DNA of 64,000 nucleotides, taken from contig NZ_JACHXS010000006.1 of NCBI RefSeq assembly GCF_014192225.1, forward strand, positions 246,135-310,134, written 5' to 3'. This document shows, one piece after another, positions 59,708-64,000 of the stretch (positions are counted from its first letter, which is position 1; each line of letters starts with the position of its first letter). A model generated the notes under the pieces. It was not told the DNA's origin. It saw only the letters and a list, made by a program, of their open reading frames with translations, and did no database searches. The translations under genes and the position numbers were made by a program. The DNA comes from Pseudoduganella umbonata (lineage in GTDB: Bacteria > Pseudomonadota > Gammaproteobacteria > Burkholderiales > Burkholderiaceae_D).

Positions 59708-62700
59708 ATGAACACCCGCCAACGCACCGTCCCCGCCTTCCTGCTCGTCTTCCTGCTCGTCTTCCTGCTCGCCACGCCGTTTTCCGACACACTCGCCGGC
59801 ACGCCCGCCATCGCCGCCGAAGCGCATGCGCCGCGCGATCCTGCGTTCATCCGCTCGCTGAACGGCGACTGGGCTTTCCGCTACGTGCCGGGCCTGGAGG
59901 CCGGCGGCGACGCCGGCTTCGTTGCGCCGCAGTTCGACGTGGCGCGGTGGGACACGATTGCCGTTCCCGCCAACTGGGAACTGAAGGGCTTCGCCGAACC
60001 GTCGTATGCCGACGAACTGAAGGAAGGCCTCGGCCTGTACCGCCGCACGTTCGCCGTGCCGCCGGACTGGCGGGGCCGGCGTACCTTCCTGCGTTTCGAA
60101 GGCGTGGCGTTCGGCTACGAAGTGTGGGTGAACGGCACGAAGGCCGGTGAATCGACGGCCAGCGCGTTCAACCGGCATACCTTCGACGTCACCGAACTGC
60201 TGCGCGACGGCGGCGACAACGTGCTGGCAGTGCGCGTCACCACCAGGCCGCACGGCTTCGAGTTCGACCTGAACGACGACTGGTCGCTGTCCGGCATCTA
60301 CCGGGACGTGACGCTGTTCTCGGTGCCCGAAACCCACGTGCGCGACCTGGCCGCCACCACGAAGCTGGGCGCCGGCGGCGCGGCCGAACTGACGGTGGCG
60401 GTGGCGCTGAGCCGTCCCGATGGCGACGTGCGCGCGCAACTGTACGGGCCCGATGGCCGCCTGGCGGGCGAGGCGGCGCTTGCACGCAGCGGGGAGCAGG
60501 GTAATGCCGGCACCATCCGCGTGGCGAAACCCAGCCTGTGGACCGCCGAGACGCCGTCGCTGTACCGCTTGCGGGTCACCGTGTCGGCGGGCGGCAAGCC
60601 GGTGCACGTCATCGAGGAACGCGTGGGCCTGCGCGAAGTCTCGATCGCCAACGGCGTGCTGCTGCTGAACGGGCGGCCGATCAAGATGCGCGGCGTGAAC
60701 CACCACGACCTGGAGCCGCGCCACGGCCGCGCCATCACCGTGGAGCAGATGCGGCGCGATATCGAACTGATGAAGAAGGGCAACGTCAACTACCTGCGCA
60801 CGTCGCACTACCCGCCGGACCCGCGATTGCTGGAACTGTGCGACGAACTGGGCATGTACGTGATGGACGAAGTGTCGATCGGCCACGGCGAGAAGAACCT
60901 GGAAAAGCCGGAATACCGCGCCAATATCCTGGCGCGCGTGGCGCCGACCATCGGGCGCGACAAGAACCGGCCGTCGGTGCTGGTCTGGAGCATCGGCAAT
61001 GAAAACCCGATCACCGAGGCCGAGCTGGAAGCGGCCCGGCTGGCCAAGTCGCTCGATCCCAGCCGGCCGGTGACGATCCCGAAGATCGGCAGCTACTTCG
61101 CCGCCAACCACGGGAAGATTCCCGCCTCGGTCGAACTCCATGCGCCCCATTACCCGACCAATGCGCGCATGGCCGACTACGCGGCAAAGCTGGACCGGCC
61201 CACCATCTTCACCGAGTATGCGCACGCGCTGGGGCTGGCGACCGACCGCATCCAGGATCAATGGGACATCATCCAGAAGCACCCGGTATTCGCCGGCGGC
61301 TCGATCTGGCATTTCATGGACCAGGGCATCCTGCGCAACAGCGCGCAGCCCGTCGATACCGGCAAGCCCACCCAGCTGGTTTGGCTGAACGAACAGCAGT
61401 ACTTCGACACGCATGGGCTGGACGGCGCCGATGGCGTGACCTACGCGGACCGCACGCCGCAGTCCGATTTCTGGCAGATGCGCAAGGTCTATGCGCCGGT
61501 GCAGATCGCCGAACGCCAGGCCGCCGTGCGCCCCGGCAGGCAGCTGGTCGCGCTGACGGTCGAGAACCGCCACGATTTCCGTTCGCTGGCCGGGATCACG
61601 CTGCATTGGGCGCTGCGGCGCAACGGCAAGGCGGTCCAGCAAGGGAAGGCAGCGCCGAAGGCGCCGGCGCGCGGCACGGAGACGGTGCGCATCCCGGTCG
61701 AGATTCCCGCCGACGCCGCCGGCGACGTGCTGGCGCTGGAAGTGCGCGCCGTCGACGAGGCGGGCATGCAGGTCAACGAACGGGTGGTCCGGCTGGACCT
61801 GCCGTCCGCATCCCTGCACCGGGCGCTCGACGGCGAACTGGCATCGCCGGCTGGCGAAGCGCTCCGGGTCGGCGAGACGCACGCGGAGTTCAAGGTCACG
61901 GCGGCGCAATGGATCCTGACGGTGGGCCGCCATTCGGGCAACCTGACAATCACCGACCGCGATGGCCGCGTGCTGGTGGCGGGCCTGTATCCGCATACCG
62001 GCCGGCGGCCGACGATGGCCGAACAGCTGAACGGCAAGGAGGGCGGGCTGTGGCATGCCACGGCGCTCACGGCGCTGCAGCAGGCCAAGGTCATCCTGAC
62101 GCGCGAGGGCAATGGCGTGCAGGTGGAGGTGGCAGGACGCTATCCGAAGCCCGGCGCCGACGACGAGGCGCTGGCGGGCGGCTACCGGCTCGATATCGAT
62201 GCCAATGGCGCCATCGCCGTGCGGTATGCGTTCAGGCTGGATCATGCGAAGGGCACGCTGTCGGAGGCGGGACTGTCCATCGCCGCGCCGGCCAGCCTGG
62301 GCGAATTCCGCTGGATCGGCCAGGGGCCGCATGCCGGCTATCCCGGCAAGGACCGGCTCAATGAGTTCGGGCTGTTCCACCTGAACGAGGCCGACCTGCG
62401 TTTCCGCGGCAACCGCCGCGAAACGGAAGTGGCGGCGCTGACGACGGCCGCCGGCGCGGGCTTCGTCGTCGCGATGCCGGCCGGCGACGTGGCGGTCGAA
62501 AGGGAAGGAGGGCGGATCCTCGTCAGCCACAATGCGCTGATCGGCAGCCTGGGCAACAAGCTGACGAAGCCGGAAGTCGCGCTGCCGGTCGCCGGCATCG
62601 CCGAGATCGCCGGCACGTTCCGGCTCTACCCCGTTTCGCCGGCCTGGCCGGCGCCGCTGGCGCGCTGGTTCGGCAAGCCGGCCGGCGCCACGGACGTGTA

Positions 62701-62731
62701 CCGGCCTTTCCATCACAGCTATGACCAGTAG
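59708..62731 (+). CDS. Glycoside hydrolase family 2, LacZ-like
   Basis: A 1007-residue exported GH2 enzyme. A signal peptide (about 1-38) contains a slipped FLLV repeat. It is followed by the sugar-binding domain (SLNGDWAFRYVPGL, NDDWSLSGIYRDVTLFS), the immunoglobulin-like domain, and the TIM barrel (KMRGVNHHDLEPRHG) with acid/base Glu432 in WSIGNENP and nucleophile Glu503 in FTEYAHALG. A C-terminal Bgal_small_N domain starts near 650. The architecture is that of beta-galactosidases, but secretion points to a polysaccharide or oligosaccharide substrate. The start has no clear ribosome-binding site; ATG 59708 gives the signal peptide. Confidence 0.92.
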   Translation: MNTRQRTVPAFLLVFLLVFLLATPFSDTLAGTPAIAAEAHAPRDPAFIRSLNGDWAFRYVPGLEAGGDAGFVAPQFDVARWDTIAVPANWELKGFAEPSYADELKEGLGLYRRTFAVPPDWRGRRTFLRFEGVAFGYEVWVNGTKAGESTASAFNRHTFDVTELLRDGGDNVLAVRVTTRPHGFEFDLNDDWSLSGIYRDVTLFSVPETHVRDLAATTKLGAGGAAELTVAVALSRPDGDVRAQLYGPDGRLAGEAALARSGEQGNAGTIRVAKPSLWTAETPSLYRLRVTVSAGGKPVHVIEERVGLREVSIANGVLLLNGRPIKMRGVNHHDLEPRHGRAITVEQMRRDIELMKKGNVNYLRTSHYPPDPRLLELCDELGMYVMDEVSIGHGEKNLEKPEYRANILARVAPTIGRDKNRPSVLVWSIGNENPITEAELEAARLAKSLDPSRPVTIPKIGSYFAANHGKIPASVELHAPHYPTNARMADYAAKLDRPTIFTEYAHALGLATDRIQDQWDIIQKHPVFAGGSIWHFMDQGILRNSAQPVDTGKPTQLVWLNEQQYFDTHGLDGADGVTYADRTPQSDFWQMRKVYAPVQIAERQAAVRPGRQLVALTVENRHDFRSLAGITLHWALRRNGKAVQQGKAAPKAPARGTETVRIPVEIPADAAGDVLALEVRAVDEAGMQVNERVVRLDLPSASLHRALDGELASPAGEALRVGETHAEFKVTAAQWILTVGRHSGNLTITDRDGRVLVAGLYPHTGRRPTMAEQLNGKEGGLWHATALTALQQAKVILTREGNGVQVEVAGRYPKPGADDEALAGGYRLDIDANGAIAVRYAFRLDHAKGTLSEAGLSIAAPASLGEFRWIGQGPHAGYPGKDRLNEFGLFHLNEADLRFRGNRRETEVAALTTAAGAGFVVAMPAGDVAVEREGGRILVSHNALIGSLGNKLTKPEVALPVAGIAEIAGTFRLYPVSPAWPAPLARWFGKPAGATDVYRPFHHSYDQ
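59738..59773 (+). repeat. Three tandem 12-bp units in the GH2 signal sequence
   Basis: TTCCTGCTCGTC occurs twice and TTCCTGCTCGCC once, in register, encoding FLLV-FLLV-FLLA in the hydrophobic core of the signal peptide. Unit number could change by slippage in steps of four residues without breaking the frame. Confidence 0.9.
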
Positions 62732-62761
62732 GCAGCCGCGCAGGGTGGCGCGGCATCGGTA

Positions 62762-63475
62762 TCAGTGCGCCGCCTCGGGTGCCATGACCGGCCCGGCCGG
62801 CAGCGCGGCCAGGCCCTTCGGCTGGCTGACCGTCAGCGACGTCACGTAGCTGGCGCTCGCATAGGCCTTGCCGGCACGCTCGCCGCCGGCCTTGTCGGTG
62901 TGCTCCGTCTCCAGCACGTACACGCCGCGCCACGGCAGGTCGAACTGCACCGCGCCCTGTTCGTCGGTCGTGGCTTCCTTGGCCCAGCCGCTCGGCACGA
63001 TGGCATTCACCGCCACCTTCGGCAGCGGCTGCCCTTTGTAGAACACCTTGAACTGCCCGGCCTTGCCGGTCGGGACGATGTCCAGCGCCAGCTTCGGCGC
63101 CTGTGCGGCGAAGTTCGTCACCAGGCGCGCGGCGGGAATCCACACATGCGTGCTGACCTTGCCGTTCTCGGTGGTATCCCACGACGGGTAGTTCGCTTCC
63201 TCGGCCACGATCGATTCGCCGACGGCCGGCACGGCGGACAGCACGAAGCCTTTCGCGGTCTTGTCGGCCGTCAGCGCGCGCTCGCCCGCGGCACCGATCA
63301 GCGTGGCGGCCGGGGCCACGAACTTGTCCAGCAGGCCAGGCGTGGTTTCGCGCTGGTTCAGGGCGAACTCGCCGAACTGCAGCTTGACGGTCTTGCCGTC
63401 CTGTTCCAGCCAGACGTGGTGGGCGTGGGCGGCCGGGGCGGCCAGGAGGGCGAGGGAGAGCAGCAGTTTGTTCAT
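62762..63475 (-). CDS. DUF4198 periplasmic protein
   Basis: A 237-residue exported protein. The signal peptide ends at AAHAH (near 19). The mature N-terminus HHVWLEQDGKTVKLQFGEFA is the DUF4198 start, with histidines right after the cleavage site that could bind metal. A carboxypeptidase-like beta domain (VFYKGQPLPKVAVNAIVPSG, TDEQGAVQFDLPWRGVYVLE) follows. DUF4198 proteins are often Fur- or metal-controlled and sit near TonB receptors. A perfect Fur-box palindrome lies 37 bp upstream, so iron-repressed expression is likely. ATG 63475 gives the signal peptide. Confidence 0.87.
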   Translation of the reverse strand: MNKLLLSLALLAAPAAHAHHVWLEQDGKTVKLQFGEFALNQRETTPGLLDKFVAPAATLIGAAGERALTADKTAKGFVLSAVPAVGESIVAEEANYPSWDTTENGKVSTHVWIPAARLVTNFAAQAPKLALDIVPTGKAGQFKVFYKGQPLPKVAVNAIVPSGWAKEATTDEQGAVQFDLPWRGVYVLETEHTDKAGGERAGKAYASASYVTSLTVSQPKGLAALPAGPVMAPEAAH

Positions 63476-63511
63476 GGGGCCTTGGGGAGGGTTGTGGTGG
63501 GCAGCTATTGT

Positions 63512-63530
63512 AATGCGAATCATTCGCATT
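63512..63530 (-). promoter_or_regulatory. Fur box upstream of the DUF4198 gene
   Basis: AATGCGAAT-C-ATTCGCATT is a perfect 19-bp 9-1-9 palindrome and matches the shape of the Fur consensus (GATAATGATAATCATTATC) at most conserved positions. It is placed 37 bp before the DUF4198 start, where it would cover the promoter. Confidence 0.75.
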
Positions 63531-63549
63531 GACAAATGGGCGCGGGGTT

Positions 63550-64000
63550 GCGCAAGTTAGATGTCGCAAATGGCGGTGGAGCGGCAGGGGTCTGTCCCCG
63601 CCAGTCGATACTGCATACCTCCAGTCGTCGGCTCGTATCAAGGGGACTGACCCCGGTTTTTGTCAGCAACACTGCTACACAAGCAACACCGGGGTCAGTC
63701 CCCTTGATTGAGGCCGGCAACTGGGGCGGTGGTCGCGGACTGGCGGGGACAGGAAGGAGTACTCCCGTGCACGGGAGTACCGCTGCGCAGGCGCGGAGTG
63801 TACTCCGCGAAACCCCTGCTTCGCCCCCTGCAACGCGACTGCTATCTGCGACATCCTATGCAGGGAAACCGGGGTCAGTCCCCTTGATTGAGGCCGGCAA
63901 CTGGAGCGGTGGTCGCGGACTGGCGGGGACAGGAAGGAGTACTCCCGTGCACGGGAGTACCGCTGCGCAGGCGCGGAGTGTACTCCGCGAAACCCCTGCT
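63550..64000 (+). repeat. Structured dispersed repeat element, copy 2, with 180-bp tandem duplication
   Basis: The left end carries TTAGATGTCGCAAA (63557-63570), the inverse of the right end of the 33-kb copy. GGGGTCTGTCCCC and an 18-bp inverted repeat (63640-63657 with 63688-63705) follow. A 22-bp palindrome (63759-63780, half-site GTACTCCCGTG) and an 8-bp hairpin (63792-63809) come next. From 63688 the sequence repeats with a period of exactly 180 bp (63868 onward) with one mismatch seen before the window ends. More copies may lie beyond. Confidence 0.88.

Noticed and set aside
59561..62716. Long minus-strand open frame opposite the GH2 gene
   Set aside because: Composition is typical of an antisense shadow; the plus-strand frame has all GH2 domains and catalytic residues.
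63550..64000. CRISPR array
   Set aside because: The repeats are 180 bp long and contiguous, without unique spacers, and no cas genes are present.

Overview
The window is GC-rich, densely coded DNA from a Gram-negative bacterium. The gene families (LysR and AraC regulators, TonB-dependent receptors, a periplasmic-propeller histidine kinase, a LacZ-type GH2 enzyme, an ExaC/DUF779 pair) and the dispersed GGGGTCAGTCCCC-type repeats suggest an Oxalobacteraceae betaproteobacterium of the Massilia/Pseudoduganella/Duganella kind. This placement rests on family recognition, not on a search. I see no rRNA, tRNA, CRISPR array, transposase or phage gene.

Region 1 (1-22 kb) is an accessory redox/detoxification zone: DoxX, five short-chain dehydrogenases, WrbA quinone reductase, pirin, flavin reductase, antibiotic-biosynthesis-type monooxygenase, SnoaL-like proteins, an Atu4866 protein and an aldo/keto reductase. 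These are interleaved with AraC and LysR regulators. AraC genes sit next to SDR genes four times, the fourth AraC being a deleted pseudogene. Three minus-strand units (doxX, monooxygenase, pirin) share the same promoter/operator block. A propeller histidine kinase and a NarL-type response regulator lie tail to tail inside this zone, after a gene-free stretch of about 1 kb.

Region 2 (21.8-30.8 kb) looks like one catabolic island: XRE-cupin regulator, FAD amino-acid oxidoreductase, MFS transporter, M81 (MlrC-type) metallopeptidase, TonB-dependent receptor and a D-aminopeptidase/MlrB-type serine hydrolase. It resembles mlrB-mlrC-mlrD without mlrA and probably takes up and degrades peptides containing D- or otherwise unusual residues. 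A second TonB receptor with a possible Fur box follows, then a structured repeat, an aldehyde dehydrogenase and PbpG.

Region 3 (36-47.5 kb) is a divergent amide-nitrogen island. One arm holds a SnoaL-like protein, a PuuE-type deacetylase-fold protein, an amidase and a GntR regulator. The other holds a branched-chain/amide-type ABC transporter, HpxZ-like and HpxW-like proteins and an SBF-family transporter. The transporter's inner-membrane permease and both ATPases are fused into one polypeptide (LivM-LivG-LivF).

Region 4 (47.7-63.5 kb) is mixed: GST, a DUF5060 glycoside hydrolase, MipA, a formylglycine-generating enzyme tail to tail with its likely sulfatase substrate, MscS, glutathione peroxidase, a nucleoside-recognition-domain membrane protein, ExaC plus DUF779, a LacZ-like GH2 enzyme, and a DUF4198 protein behind a perfect Fur-box palindrome. 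The window ends inside a repeat element whose 3' part is tandemly duplicated with a 180-bp period. Comparison with the copy at 33 kb shows compensatory changes in two hairpins.
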